DNA of 64,000 nt from Amycolatopsis australiensis (lineage in GTDB: Bacteria > Actinomycetota > Actinomycetes > Mycobacteriales > Pseudonocardiaceae). Position numbers and translations under genes: made by a program. The stretch covers positions 1,240,001 through 1,304,000 of the forward strand of contig NZ_FPJG01000006.1 in assembly GCF_900119165.1 (NCBI RefSeq), read 5' to 3'. The notes under the pieces are model-generated. The model did no database searches, had not been told where the DNA came from, and was given only the letters and a program-made list of their open reading frames with translations. This document shows, piece by piece, positions 8,131-16,329 of this stretch (position 1 is the stretch's first letter; every line of letters starts with the position of its first letter).

Positions 8131-8960
8131 AGGTGCTGCTGGCGGGCCTGTGCACCGTGGACGTCGTCCAGCGGGTCGGCGAGCTTCCGGCGCCGGGCGA
8201 GAAGGTGCAGTCACTGCGGGTGGACGTCGCGGCCGGGGGACCCGCGACGAACGCCGCGGTGACGGCGGCCGCGCTCGGCGCCGAGGCGACCCTGCTGACC
8301 GTCCTCGGCGCACACCCGCTGGCGGCGCTCGCCCGCGCCGATCTCGAAGCCCACGGCGTCCGGGTCGTCGACCTCGATCCCGCGCGGACCGGCCCGCCGC
8401 CGGTCAGCGCGGTCGCCGTCCGCGACCGCGACGGCGAGCGCACGGTCGTCTCGCGCAACGCGGCCGGCTCCGAAGCCACGTGGAGCGGGGACGTCGACGC
8501 GGACGTGGTGCTCGTCGACGGCCACCACCCGAAGGTCGCGCTGGCCGTCGCACGAGCGGCCGGCGACGTCCCGGTCGTGCTCGACGCCGGGAGCTGGAAG
8601 CCCGTGCTCGACGAGCTGCTGCCGCTGGTCGACGTCGCCGCGTGCTCCGCGCACTTCACCGCGCCGGAACCGGGCCTGCACGCGCGCGGCGTCCCCACCG
8701 TCGTCACCACCGCGGGCCCGGGCCCGGTGCGGTGGTCCACTGCGGACGGCGGCTCGGGTGAGGTGCCTGTGCCCGCCGTGGAAGCGCGGGACACACTAGG
8801 TGCGGGCGACGTGTGGCACGGCGCTCTCGCCGTCGCCGTGGCCCGCGAACCGACGGTGACCGACCGGATTCGCTTCGCCAACGAGGTGGCCGCCGAACGG
8901 GTGCGGCATGTGGGACCGCGGTCGTGGACGACCGCGATCGCAGGAAGGAACAGGACATGA
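8127..8960 (+). CDS. PfkB-family carbohydrate kinase
   Basis: A 277-aa ribokinase/fructokinase-family enzyme that phosphorylates a sugar with ATP. The N-terminal substrate region includes VAAGGPATNAAV; the C-terminal PfkB signature DTLGAGDVWHGALA carries the catalytic Asp of GAGD. At 277 aa it is slightly shorter than most ribokinases (about 300). Starts with GTG inside GTGA, overlapping the ATPase stop. In this operon it most likely phosphorylates the imported sugar or an intermediate; the position of phosphorylation cannot be inferred. Confidence 0.88.
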   Translation: MKVLLAGLCTVDVVQRVGELPAPGEKVQSLRVDVAAGGPATNAAVTAAALGAEATLLTVLGAHPLAALARADLEAHGVRVVDLDPARTGPPPVSAVAVRDRDGERTVVSRNAAGSEATWSGDVDADVVLVDGHHPKVALAVARAAGDVPVVLDAGSWKPVLDELLPLVDVAACSAHFTAPEPGLHARGVPTVVTTAGPGPVRWSTADGGSGEVPVPAVEARDTLGAGDVWHGALAVAVAREPTVTDRIRFANEVAAERVRHVGPRSWTTAIAGRNRT

Positions 8961-9592
8961 CGGCGTTCGACGACCTGCTGGCCCGGGCCGAGGGCCTGAC
9001 CGTGCGCGGGCAGCGCAACGTGCTCGGCATCGTGGGCGCGCCCGCGTCCGGCAAGACCACCCTCGCCTGGGCACTGGCCAACGCACTGGGCTCGCGCGCC
9101 GCCGTGGTCGGCATGGACGGCTTCCACCTCGCGCAGGTCGAGCTGCGCCGGCTCGGCCGCACCGAGCGCAAGGGCGCACCGGACACGTTCGACGCCGCGG
9201 GCTACTACCACCTGATCCGCCGCCTGGCCGAAGGCCGCGAGACGGTGTACGCGCCGGAGTTCCGCCGGGAGATCGAGGAGCCGATCGCCGGCGCGGTGGC
9301 CGTGCCGCCGGAGGTCCAGCTCGTCATCACCGAGGGCAACTACCTGCTGCTGCCGGACGACCCGTGGAGCGGCATCCGGCCGCTGCTGACCGAGGCGTGG
9401 TTCCTCGCGCCGGACGAGCCGGAGCGGATCGAACGGCTCGTGTCGCGCCACCGCCGGTACGGCCGTTCGCTGGTGGAGGCGCGCCGGCGGGCGCTCGGCT
9501 CGGACCAGCGCAACGCCGACCTGATCTCGCAGACCCGCGACCGGGCCGACCTGGTGCTGGAGAACCTGCCGCTGGCGAACTTCGCGATTTGA
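8957..9592 (+). CDS. P-loop nucleoside/sugar kinase family protein (FrcK-like)
   Basis: A 211-aa kinase of the phosphoribulokinase/uridine kinase/pantothenate kinase fold. Walker A GAPASGKTT spans residues 27-35 (Lys33), followed by VVGMDGFHL, a conserved substrate motif of this group, and a late RNADLI segment. In rhizobial fructose systems a kinase of this fold (FrcK) follows frcBCA, so the position here matches. ATG 8957 overlaps the PfkB stop as ATGA. The operon thus encodes two unrelated kinases. The substrate is unknown; sugar or sugar-nucleoside phosphorylation is inference. Confidence 0.82.
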   Translation: MTAFDDLLARAEGLTVRGQRNVLGIVGAPASGKTTLAWALANALGSRAAVVGMDGFHLAQVELRRLGRTERKGAPDTFDAAGYYHLIRRLAEGRETVYAPEFRREIEEPIAGAVAVPPEVQLVITEGNYLLLPDDPWSGIRPLLTEAWFLAPDEPERIERLVSRHRRYGRSLVEARRRALGSDQRNADLISQTRDRADLVLENLPLANFAI

Positions 9593-10329
9593 CGCTCGTC
9601 GTCACGGGCGGCAGCCGCGGGATCGGCGCGGCCATCTGCTCGCTCGCCGCCGAGCGCGGGTACGACGTCGTGGTGAACTACTCCGGCGAGCCCGGGCCCG
9701 CGGAGGCCGTGGCCGCACGGGCGCGGGACCACGGCCGCCGGGCGCTGGCCGTCCGCGCGGACGTCTCCAGCGAGGACGACGTCCGCGCGCTGTTCGACGC
9801 CGCCGCGCGGCTGGGACCGGTGACCGCGCTGGTCAACAACGCGGCGATCGTCGGCAACACCCCGGGACGGCTCGACACCTACGAGGTGGCCGTCGTGCGC
9901 CGCACTTTCGACGTCAATGTGACCGGCGTGTTCCTGTGCTGCCGCGAGGCGGTCCGCCGGATGTCGACGCGGTACGGCGGCGACGGCGGCGCGATCGTCA
10001 ACATCTCCTCGACGGCCGCGCGCACCGGCTCGGCCGGGGAATGGGTGCACTACGCCGCGTCGAAGGCCGCCGTCGACACCTTGACGTTCGGGCTCGCGCA
10101 GGAGGTCGCGGGGGAAGGCGTGCGGGTCAACGCCGTCCGGCCGGGCCTGGTCGACACCGGCCTGCACGCGGCCGCCGGCCTGCCCGGCCGGCTGGCGAAG
10201 TACGCGCCGCAGATCCCCATGGGTCGCGCGGGTGAACCGGTGGAGATCGCCGAAGCCGTGCTGTTCCTGCTGTCCCCCGCGTCGTCGTTCACCACCGGTG
10301 CGGTGCTGGACGTCGGTGGCGGCCGGTGA
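9589..10329 (+). CDS. short-chain dehydrogenase/reductase of the sugar operon
   Basis: A 246-aa classical SDR. The N-terminal NAD(P) motif TGGSRGIG begins at residue 6; NNAA follows, then the Ser in IVNISSTAAR and the Y-x3-K pair in YAASKAAVD, and it ends in the usual TGAVLDVGGGR. The only start consistent with the fold is TTG at 9589, overlapping the kinase stop as TTGA; no upstream in-frame start gives a sensible N-terminus. Last gene of the operon. It probably interconverts a sugar and a polyol or keto-sugar, which suggests the operon handles a non-standard sugar. Confidence 0.87.
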   Translation: MTLVVTGGSRGIGAAICSLAAERGYDVVVNYSGEPGPAEAVAARARDHGRRALAVRADVSSEDDVRALFDAAARLGPVTALVNNAAIVGNTPGRLDTYEVAVVRRTFDVNVTGVFLCCREAVRRMSTRYGGDGGAIVNISSTAARTGSAGEWVHYAASKAAVDTLTFGLAQEVAGEGVRVNAVRPGLVDTGLHAAAGLPGRLAKYAPQIPMGRAGEPVEIAEAVLFLLSPASSFTTGAVLDVGGGR

Positions 10330-10376
10330 CCGGCTGAACACCGTCCGGCAAACGCGAATGACCTTCGGTCACCGGC
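10322..10376 (+). terminator. possible terminator stem at end of sugar operon
   Basis: GCCGGTGACC (10322-10331, spanning the SDR stop codon) and GGTCACCGGC (10367-10376) are exact reverse complements separated by 35 nt. It could end transcription of the operon, but the loop is long and no T-run follows. Confidence 0.3.
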
Positions 10377-10505
10377 GTCCGCCTGCTGGGACGCCCGGAG
10401 ACGGCGAGATCACGATCGGACGCGGAACTTGGTCACCGCGGTTTCGGCAGGCGAACGCTGTGCAACTCTGGGAAGCCGCCACGCGAAAGGACGGCTTCGA
10501 AAGCC

Positions 10506-10919
10506 ATGGCCAAACTCATGTCCGTGCACCATCTCGCGCTCACCGTGACCGACGTGGACCGCAGCGTGCCGTGGTACGTGCGCGTCCTCGACCTCGAGGA
10601 GGTCACCCGGCGCGAAGAGCCGGACACGGGTCTGCGCAAGGTCGTGCTCCGGTCCGCCGGGGACGAGTTCTCCGTGGTGCTGGTCCAGCACGCGGACACC
10701 GGCAGACGCGGGTTCGACGAACGCCGGACCGGGCTCGACCACGTCGCGTTCCGCGTCGGCTCGACGAGCGAGCTGGCCGAGTGGGAAGCCCGGCTGGCCG
10801 AGTTCGGCGTCTCCTACCTGCCGACCGCGCCGTCCCGCACGTTCGAGGGCTCGCACGTGCTCGTGTTCCGCGACCCGGACGGCATCCAGCTCGAGATCTG
10901 GGCCGATCCGCAGCTGTGA
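10506..10919 (+). CDS. VOC (glyoxalase/bleomycin resistance/dioxygenase) family protein
   Basis: A 137-aa protein with two beta-alpha-beta-beta-beta modules, as in the vicinal oxygen chelate family. Likely metal ligands are His in SVHHLALTVTDVDRS, a His in TGLDHVAFRV and the Glu of GIQLEIWA. The DPDGIQLEIW ending is typical of uncharacterised lactoylglutathione-lyase-like VOC proteins. It stands alone between the sugar operon and a convergent DedA gene, with only 1 nt between the stops. Substrate unknown. The upstream region contains CTGGGAAGCCG, also found before two LLM genes in this window. Confidence 0.85.
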   Translation: MAKLMSVHHLALTVTDVDRSVPWYVRVLDLEEVTRREEPDTGLRKVVLRSAGDEFSVVLVQHADTGRRGFDERRTGLDHVAFRVGSTSELAEWEARLAEFGVSYLPTAPSRTFEGSHVLVFRDPDGIQLEIWADPQL

Positions 10920-10920
10920 C

Positions 10921-11589
10921 TCAGGCCCGCGCGTCGTCGCGCTCGTCGACCGGGCGGCGCATCTCCTGGCGGTAGCGCAGCACACCGAAGCCCGTCCCGA
11001 ACACGAAGAACGCGATGCTGACCCACAGCGCCGCCGTCTTCAGCCACGGCAGGGCGTCCAGCAGGCCCGCGCCGTAGTAGCCGAGCAGCACCAGCGTCGG
11101 CACCCACAACAGCCCGCCCAGCGTGGTCGCCAGCAGGAAGCGGCGCGGGGCCATCCGCGCGGCTCCCGCGATCAGCGGCGCCAGCGTGCGGATCCACGGG
11201 ATCCACCGGGCCGCCACGATCGCGAAGAAGCCCTTCCGGTCCAGGAACCGCTGCGCGCGTTCCAGGTTGTGCCGGTTCAGCACCTTCCCGTCGCGGCGCA
11301 CGATGAGTTTCGTGCCGCTGGTGCGCCCGATGTAGTAGCCGATCTGGTTGCCGAGGACGGCGACGATCAGCGCGGCACCCGACAGGAACCACGCGTTCGC
11401 GTCCGAACCGTGCTGCGCCAGCACCACGCCGGCCCCGAACAGCAGCGAGTCACCGGGCAGGAACAACCCGATGATCAGCGCGCACTCGACCAGCACGAAA
11501 CTCAGCACGATGACCCAGACGAGCAGCGGTCCGGCGGTGTCCAGCCAGCTCACGCCGACGCCCGCGGCCTCGATGCTCACGACGTTCAC
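10921..11589 (-). CDS. DedA family membrane protein (first copy)
   Basis: A 222-aa polytopic protein of the DedA/SNARE-associated (VTT) family, related to proteins involved in lipid carrier recycling and membrane homeostasis. The family motifs are GLFLPGDSLLFGAG (residues 41-54), GNQIGYYIGR, and the FLDRKGFFAIVAARWIPWIRTLAPLIAG amphipathic segment with its Arg residues. About 5 membrane segments. GTG 11589 is preceded 6 nt upstream by TAGGCT, consistent with a leaderless transcript. A second DedA protein lies at 17725-18423. Confidence 0.9.
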   Translation of the reverse strand: MNVVSIEAAGVGVSWLDTAGPLLVWVIVLSFVLVECALIIGLFLPGDSLLFGAGVVLAQHGSDANAWFLSGAALIVAVLGNQIGYYIGRTSGTKLIVRRDGKVLNRHNLERAQRFLDRKGFFAIVAARWIPWIRTLAPLIAGAARMAPRRFLLATTLGGLLWVPTLVLLGYYGAGLLDALPWLKTAALWVSIAFFVFGTGFGVLRYRQEMRRPVDERDDARA

Positions 11590-11595
11590 ACCCGG

Positions 11596-11601
11596 AGCCT
11601 A
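11596..11601 (-). promoter_or_regulatory. -10 element, leaderless dedA promoter
   Basis: TAGGCT on the minus strand ends 6 nt before the GTG start at 11589, the distance expected when transcription begins at the start codon. No Shine-Dalgarno sequence is present. Confidence 0.45.
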
Positions 11602-11675
11602 CGTGGCCCAGGTGAACACCCCACGGCGAACGGCCAAATCGAGCTGTCCGGAACACGCGCTTCTACGAACGGTGA

Positions 11676-11704
11676 AGGCCCCCTCACCGGTGGTGAGAGG
11701 GCCT
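11676..11704 (-). terminator. terminator hairpin after the YceI gene
   Basis: Inverted repeat of 13-bp arms with one mismatch (11676-11688 and 11692-11704) and a 3-nt loop, 21 bp past the YceI stop codon. It probably ends the marR-exporter-yceI transcript. No T-run follows, as is common in actinomycetes. Confidence 0.6.
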
Positions 11705-11724
11705 CCATCCACGAACTCACGGGC

Positions 11725-12546
11725 TCAGAACTGCGGCAGCGACTCGCCCTGCACCGCTTCGATGTCCAGCTCGACCTTCACGGTCGTGCCGACCGCTGCG
11801 ACGCCGGCGCGGACCATCGCGCTGTAGTTGATCGCGAAGTCGCTCCGGTGCAGCGTCGTCTCCGCGTGGAACGCGGTACGCACGCCGCCCCACGGGTCCG
11901 GGCCCCAGCCGCCGTAGGTGAGCTCCAGCTCGATCTCGCGGCGCTCGCCGTGCAGCGTCAGCTCACCCACCAGCGTCCACGAGTCCACCCCGCGCTGGCG
12001 CAGCCCGGTGCTGGTGAACGTGATCACCGGGTGCACGTCGACGTCGAGGAAGTCCGGCGAGCGCAGGTGGTCGTCGCGCATCTTGATGCCGGTGTCGATG
12101 CTCGCCGCCTTGATCTCGGCGTGCACCGACGACCGCTCGGCCGGGCGGCCGATCTCGATCCGGCCCGACACGTCCGGGAACCGCGCCTTGATGCTCGCGA
12201 TGCCCAGGTGCCGCGCGGTCGCGACGACCGACGAGTGCATCGGGTCGATCACCCACGGCCCGACGGGCGGCAGGTCGATCGCCTCGGCGACCGGGGCCAG
12301 CACGACGTCGCCGAGCGAGCCCGACCCGTCCGAGGCGATCTGCGCCATCCGGGCGACCGGGGTGTACCCGGCGGCCGTGACGACGGCGGTGTAGGTGCCC
12401 GGCGCGAGCGCGCCGGTCACCACCTCGCCGCGGACGTCGGCCGCCTGCCGGGCGACCTGCCGCCCGGCCGGGTCGGTCACGGTGAGCACCGCGTGCTCCA
12501 CCGCCCAGCCCTCGGCCGTGCGGAAGGTCGCGCGCAGGCCGGTCAT
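11725..12546 (-). CDS. YceI family protein with N-terminal carboxypeptidase-regulatory-like repeat
   Basis: A 273-aa protein in two parts. Residues 1-90 form a beta-sandwich repeat (AVLTVTDPAGRQVARQ, LAPGTYTAVVTAAGYTPV) of the same type as the three at the C-terminus of the upstream exporter. Residues 95-273 are a YceI lipocalin-like domain (GPWVIDPMHSSVVATARHLG, IKAASIDTG, LTLHGERREIELEL), a family that binds isoprenoid or other lipophilic molecules. There is no signal peptide, so it is probably cytoplasmic. The start overlaps the exporter stop as ATGA. A role in holding a hydrophobic compound for export is inference from the pairing. Confidence 0.85.
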   Translation of the reverse strand: MTGLRATFRTAEGWAVEHAVLTVTDPAGRQVARQAADVRGEVVTGALAPGTYTAVVTAAGYTPVARMAQIASDGSGSLGDVVLAPVAEAIDLPPVGPWVIDPMHSSVVATARHLGIASIKARFPDVSGRIEIGRPAERSSVHAEIKAASIDTGIKMRDDHLRSPDFLDVDVHPVITFTSTGLRQRGVDSWTLVGELTLHGERREIELELTYGGWGPDPWGGVRTAFHAETTLHRSDFAINYSAMVRAGVAAVGTTVKVELDIEAVQGESLPQF

Positions 12547-15134
12547 GACCGGTCGACCAGCTCGTCGAGGGCCTGGTCGTAGCTCAGCCGGACGTCGTGG
12601 CCGGCCTCGCCGCCGGTGAGCTCCACCTGGCTGGTCGCCGGCGGGTAGCCGCTCGCGACCACCGTGTAGGCGCCCGCGGGCAGGTCGCTCACCACGTACC
12701 GGCCCTGGTCGTCGGTCCGGGCCACGGCCGCGACGTTGCCTTCGGCGTCGAGCACGGTGATCCGCGCGTCCGGCACCACCCGGTCGCCCTCGGTCCGCGC
12801 GGTGCCGGTCAGCAGCACCGAGCTGGCCAGCTCGACGTCGTGGCGCAGCACGCCGCTGTCCGGCACGGTCAGCGTCACCGCGACGGGCCGGTAGCCCGCG
12901 CCGCTGGCGACCAGGGTGTAGGCCCCGGCGCCGACCCCGACGAAGGCGTAGGTGCCGTCCGTGGTCGTGATGAACGCGCCGTTCACCTCGCCGCGGCTGT
13001 CGGTCAGCGTCACCGTCACGTTCGGCAGCGGGGCGCCGGTCGCGGCGGCCCGCACGGTGCCGGTCAGCTCGCCGGAGCCGGTGAGCGTGACGTCGACCGT
13101 GGCCGGCCCGTTGCTGATCACGACGCTGGAGGCCTGCGGCTGGTGGCCGTGGGCCGACACGATCAGGACGTACTGGCCCGGGCCCTGGCTGGGCACCGAG
13201 TAGCTGCCGTCGGGAGCCCCGGTGGCCCGCGCGACCTGGCGGCCGCGCTGGTCGATCAGGGTCAGCGCGGCACCCGGCACGTGGCTGCCGTCCTGACGGC
13301 GGACGTGGCCGATCACCGGCACGCCACCCGCGCCGACGGGCACGTCGAGCTCGGAGTCCGCGACGGAGTTCGTGATCGGCAGCGCGCCCGACACGGCCTG
13401 GTAGTCACCGTGCCCGTTCGTGCTCAGCGCGTGCTTCCCGCCGCTGCCGACCAGCGCCGGCTCGCGGTCGAGCGGACGCACCGGCTCGACGATCTCGGTC
13501 GGCTCGTCGGCGTGCTCGTCCAGCAGCGCCTCGCCACCCTCCATGGCCGCGGCGGCCGGGGCGGCGTTGACCAGCGGGATCTCCTTCATGAACAGCAGCA
13601 CGAGCGTGGCCAGCAGGGCCACCGCGCCGGCGACGTAGAACACCGTGGTGATCGAGTCGGTGAAGCCGATCAGGACCGGCGTCCGGATCGCCTCGGGCAG
13701 GTTCTGGATGCCGCTGGTGTCGCCGGTCAGGTTGCCGATACCGGCACCCGCGCCGGGCGGCAGCTGACCGCCGAACGCCTTGGTGATGTTCGGCAGCAGG
13801 GTGTTGAAGAGGATCGTCAGGAAGATCGCGACACCCGCGGTACCACCGATCTGGCGGAAGAACGTCGCCGACGCGGTCGAGACGCCCATGTCGCTGCGCG
13901 GGCCCGCGTTCTGCACCGCGATGATCAGCGTCTGCATGCACTGGCCGAGGCCCAGGCCGATGATGGCCGCCGCGACCAGCGGGTGCCACAGCTGCGAGTC
14001 GTACTTGACCTGCGCGAAGAAGAACGCGCCACCGGCGATCAGGATCGTGCCGATGATCGGGAAGATCTTGTAGCGCCCGGTCTTCCCGGTGAGCCGGCCG
14101 GACACGACCGAGCTGGTCATGATGCCCGCCATCAGCGGCAGCATCAGCAGACCCGACTCCGTCGGCGTGTAACCCTGCACAACCTGCATGAACTGCGGGA
14201 TCATGGTGATCGCGCCGAACATCGCGACACCGACGATGACGCCGCCGATGATGGCCACGGTGAACGTCGAGTTCTTGAACAGCCGCAGCGGGATCAGGGC
14301 GGCTTCCTTCATCCAGCGCTCGATCGCGATGAAGGCGATGACGCCGACACCGCCGACGACGTAGCACCAGATGGCCTTCTGGTCGCCCCAGCCCCACTTC
14401 TGGCCCTGCTCGGCGACGATCAGGAACGGCACCACGGCGACGACCAGTGCGAGCGCGCCCCACCAGTCGATCTTGTGCTCGTGGCGCTCGTGCGGCACGT
14501 TCAGCACCCGCGCGACGACGAACAGCGCGAGGACGCCGATCGGCACGTTGATCAGGAAGACCCAGCGCCAGCCGTGGATGTCGTAGCCGAAGATGCTGCC
14601 GGCGTGCTCGATGCCCGCGAAGAACCCGCCCAGCACCGGGCCGAGCACGGTGGACAGGCCGAACACGGCGAGGATGTAACCCTGGTACTTGGCGCGTTCC
14701 CGCGGCGGCACGATGTCGCCGAGGATGGTCATGGCCAGCGACATCAGACCGCCGGCGCCGAGGCCCTGCACCGCGCGGAACGCGGCCAGCTGGTACATCG
14801 ACTGCGCGAAGGTGGAAGCCAGCGAGCCGATGACGAAGATGCTGATCGCGGCCAGGTAGAACGGCTTGCGGCCGTAGATGTCGGAAAGCTTGCCGTAGAT
14901 CGGCGTGACGATCGTCGAGGTGATCAGGTACGCCGTGGTCGCCCACGCCTGCAGGTCGAAGCCGTGCAGGTCGTTGGCGATCTTGACGATCGACGTACCG
15001 ACGATCGTCTGGTCGAGCGCGGCGAGGAACATGCCGCACATGAGGCCGCTCAGGATCGTGACGATCTGGCGGTGGCTCAGCCGGGGTGGTTGCTTCACCT
15101 CGGCGTGTGCCGGTGCTTCGGTGGTGGAACTCAT
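12543..15134 (-). CDS. DHA2 (EmrB/QacA-type) drug exporter fused to three carboxypeptidase-regulatory-like repeats
   Basis: An 863-aa protein. Residues 1 to about 550 are a 14-segment MFS drug:H+ antiporter: AALDQTIVGTSIV is the family motif in the first membrane segment, with GKLSDIYGRK (loop 2-3), GLSTVLGPVLGG (motif C) and WRWVFLINVP also present. A linker of about 80 residues follows. Residues about 620-863 hold three repeats of roughly 80 aa, each with a G-x-V start, a TDxxGxY/DGTYAF turn and an xAGAYTVVASG strand. DHA2 proteins normally end at about 500 aa. With an even number of membrane segments the repeats should be cytoplasmic, unusual for this Ig-like fold. ATG 15134 overlaps the MarR stop as ATGA. 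Confidence 0.92.
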   Translation of the reverse strand: MSSTTEAPAHAEVKQPPRLSHRQIVTILSGLMCGMFLAALDQTIVGTSIVKIANDLHGFDLQAWATTAYLITSTIVTPIYGKLSDIYGRKPFYLAAISIFVIGSLASTFAQSMYQLAAFRAVQGLGAGGLMSLAMTILGDIVPPRERAKYQGYILAVFGLSTVLGPVLGGFFAGIEHAGSIFGYDIHGWRWVFLINVPIGVLALFVVARVLNVPHERHEHKIDWWGALALVVAVVPFLIVAEQGQKWGWGDQKAIWCYVVGGVGVIAFIAIERWMKEAALIPLRLFKNSTFTVAIIGGVIVGVAMFGAITMIPQFMQVVQGYTPTESGLLMLPLMAGIMTSSVVSGRLTGKTGRYKIFPIIGTILIAGGAFFFAQVKYDSQLWHPLVAAAIIGLGLGQCMQTLIIAVQNAGPRSDMGVSTASATFFRQIGGTAGVAIFLTILFNTLLPNITKAFGGQLPPGAGAGIGNLTGDTSGIQNLPEAIRTPVLIGFTDSITTVFYVAGAVALLATLVLLFMKEIPLVNAAPAAAAMEGGEALLDEHADEPTEIVEPVRPLDREPALVGSGGKHALSTNGHGDYQAVSGALPITNSVADSELDVPVGAGGVPVIGHVRRQDGSHVPGAALTLIDQRGRQVARATGAPDGSYSVPSQGPGQYVLIVSAHGHQPQASSVVISNGPATVDVTLTGSGELTGTVRAAATGAPLPNVTVTLTDSRGEVNGAFITTTDGTYAFVGVGAGAYTLVASGAGYRPVAVTLTVPDSGVLRHDVELASSVLLTGTARTEGDRVVPDARITVLDAEGNVAAVARTDDQGRYVVSDLPAGAYTVVASGYPPATSQVELTGGEAGHDVRLSYDQALDELVDRS

Positions 15135-15661
15135 GCGTTGGCCCCCTTGGCCGGTGCAGTGGCGGACGCGTGCGCGTCGGCCAGCTGTGGAGAGTGGTTC
15201 TCGATACCTGTGTTGAGCCGGCCGAAGAGCCGGTTCAGGGTCTGGATCTCCCCTTCGGTCCAGTCCCCGAGTACTTCGGCCAGCCACTGGTTGCGCTTCT
15301 TGCGGTTCTCTTCGAACACCCGCATGCCCTCGGCCGTCGGCGCGAGCAGGCAGGCCCGCCCGTCCTCCGGGTCGGCCTGGCGCTCGACCAGGCCGTGCTG
15401 GACGAGCGAGCTCGACTGCCTGCTGATCGTCGAGATCTCGGAGTGCAGCGACTCGGCGAGCCTGCTGGTGCGCTGCGGGCCCTCGTGGATGAGGGTGAAG
15501 AGGATCGCGTAGGCCGCCCGTTCGATCCCGTCCGGACCCTGCTTGGACACCTGCGACTTCGCCTTGTTGACCAGGCGGACGAGACGGACGAGCTCGTGCC
15601 CGAGCTGGTCGGCGAGGTCCAGTTCGGCCGTGGGCCGGGTGGCGGAGCGGTTCGGTGCCAT
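15131..15661 (-). CDS. MarR family transcriptional regulator of the exporter operon
   Basis: A 176-aa winged-helix regulator. The recognition region is RTSRLAESLHSEISTISRQSSSLVQHGLVER (about residues 65-95), followed by the wing QADPEDGRACLLAPT, the standard MarR D-x-R-D/G turn. Its stop overlaps the start of the DHA2 exporter, so they are co-transcribed. MarR proteins usually repress their own operon and release on binding a small phenolic or lipophilic ligand. A palindrome with GCAACT/AGTTGC halves lies 34 bp upstream of the start and is the probable operator. Confidence 0.9.
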   Translation of the reverse strand: MAPNRSATRPTAELDLADQLGHELVRLVRLVNKAKSQVSKQGPDGIERAAYAILFTLIHEGPQRTSRLAESLHSEISTISRQSSSLVQHGLVERQADPEDGRACLLAPTAEGMRVFEENRKKRNQWLAEVLGDWTEGEIQTLNRLFGRLNTGIENHSPQLADAHASATAPAKGANA

Positions 15662-15694
15662 GGATGGAGTCCTTCACGGCGTTGGTTGGCGGCT

Positions 15695-15706
15695 GCAACT
15701 AGTTGC
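15695..15706. promoter_or_regulatory. MarR-type operator candidate
   Basis: GCAACTAGTTGC is a 12-bp perfect palindrome 34 bp upstream of the marR start. A further AGTTGC half-site occurs at 15778-15783 in the same divergent gap, so the regulator may also affect the PPOX gene at 15847. Confidence 0.5.
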
Positions 15707-15846
15707 CTACGGCAAGAATGTGCCTTCACTAGCGGTTATGCAAGCGGAGGCGCCGCCGATGTGTCGGAACACACTTTAGTTGCCATATGCAAGCAGATTT
15801 CCGGCGGCTCCCGGAACAAACGCGGCGGCATCCGGTTGGTACAGCT

Positions 15847-16272
15847 ATGACGGACGACACAGCGCTGAAGGACTTCCTCGCCGCGCGCCGCCACGGCGTG
15901 CTGGCCACGATCCGCCGCGACGGGCGGCCCCAGCTGTCCACGATCACGCACCTGTACGACCCGGAGACGAACACGATCACCGCGCCGATCACCGAGACCC
16001 GGGCGAAGACGAAGAACATGCGCCGCGACCCGCGGGTGACCTACCACGTGGGCAGCGAGGACGGCTGGAGCTACGTGGTCGCGGAAGGCCGCGCCGAGCT
16101 GAGCCCGCCGGCGGCGGCACCGGACGACGCGACCGTGGAGGCGCTCGTCGACTACTACCGCCGGGCGGCGGGCGAGCACCCCGACTGGGCCGAGTACCGC
16201 GCCGCCATGGTCACCGACCAGCGCGTGCTGCTGCGGGTGCACGTGGAGAAGCTGCTCGGACTGGTCCGTTGA
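15847..16272 (+). CDS. PPOX class F420-dependent oxidoreductase
   Basis: A 141-aa split-barrel flavin/F420-binding protein of the pyridoxamine 5'-phosphate oxidase-like superfamily. Characteristic stretches are LAARRHGVLATIRRDGRPQLSTI near the N-terminus and TRAKTKNMRRDPRVTYHV in the middle, typical of actinobacterial F420-dependent reductases (TIGR03618-like). ATG 15847 is preferred; the frame extends upstream to 15787 without a ribosome site. Divergent from marR. Substrate unknown. Confidence 0.82.
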   Translation: MTDDTALKDFLAARRHGVLATIRRDGRPQLSTITHLYDPETNTITAPITETRAKTKNMRRDPRVTYHVGSEDGWSYVVAEGRAELSPPAAAPDDATVEALVDYYRRAAGEHPDWAEYRAAMVTDQRVLLRVHVEKLLGLVR

Positions 16273-16317
16273 GGCCGATTTCGAAAGAGAACTTCCGCTC
16301 TGCGGACTATCCGGGCT

Positions 16318-16323
16318 TACCAT
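16318..16323 (+). promoter_or_regulatory. -10 element, leaderless promoter of the GlcD-type gene
   Basis: TACCAT ends 6 nt before the ATG at 16330. The GAGG between them is too close to the start to act as a ribosome site, so a leaderless mRNA is likely. Confidence 0.4.
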
Positions 16324-16329
16324 GAGGCC

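Noticed and set aside
12597..15512. 971-codon plus-strand open frame opposite the DHA2 exporter
   Set aside because: His/Arg/Asp/Gln-rich low-complexity translation with no domain; an antisense shadow of the exporter gene.
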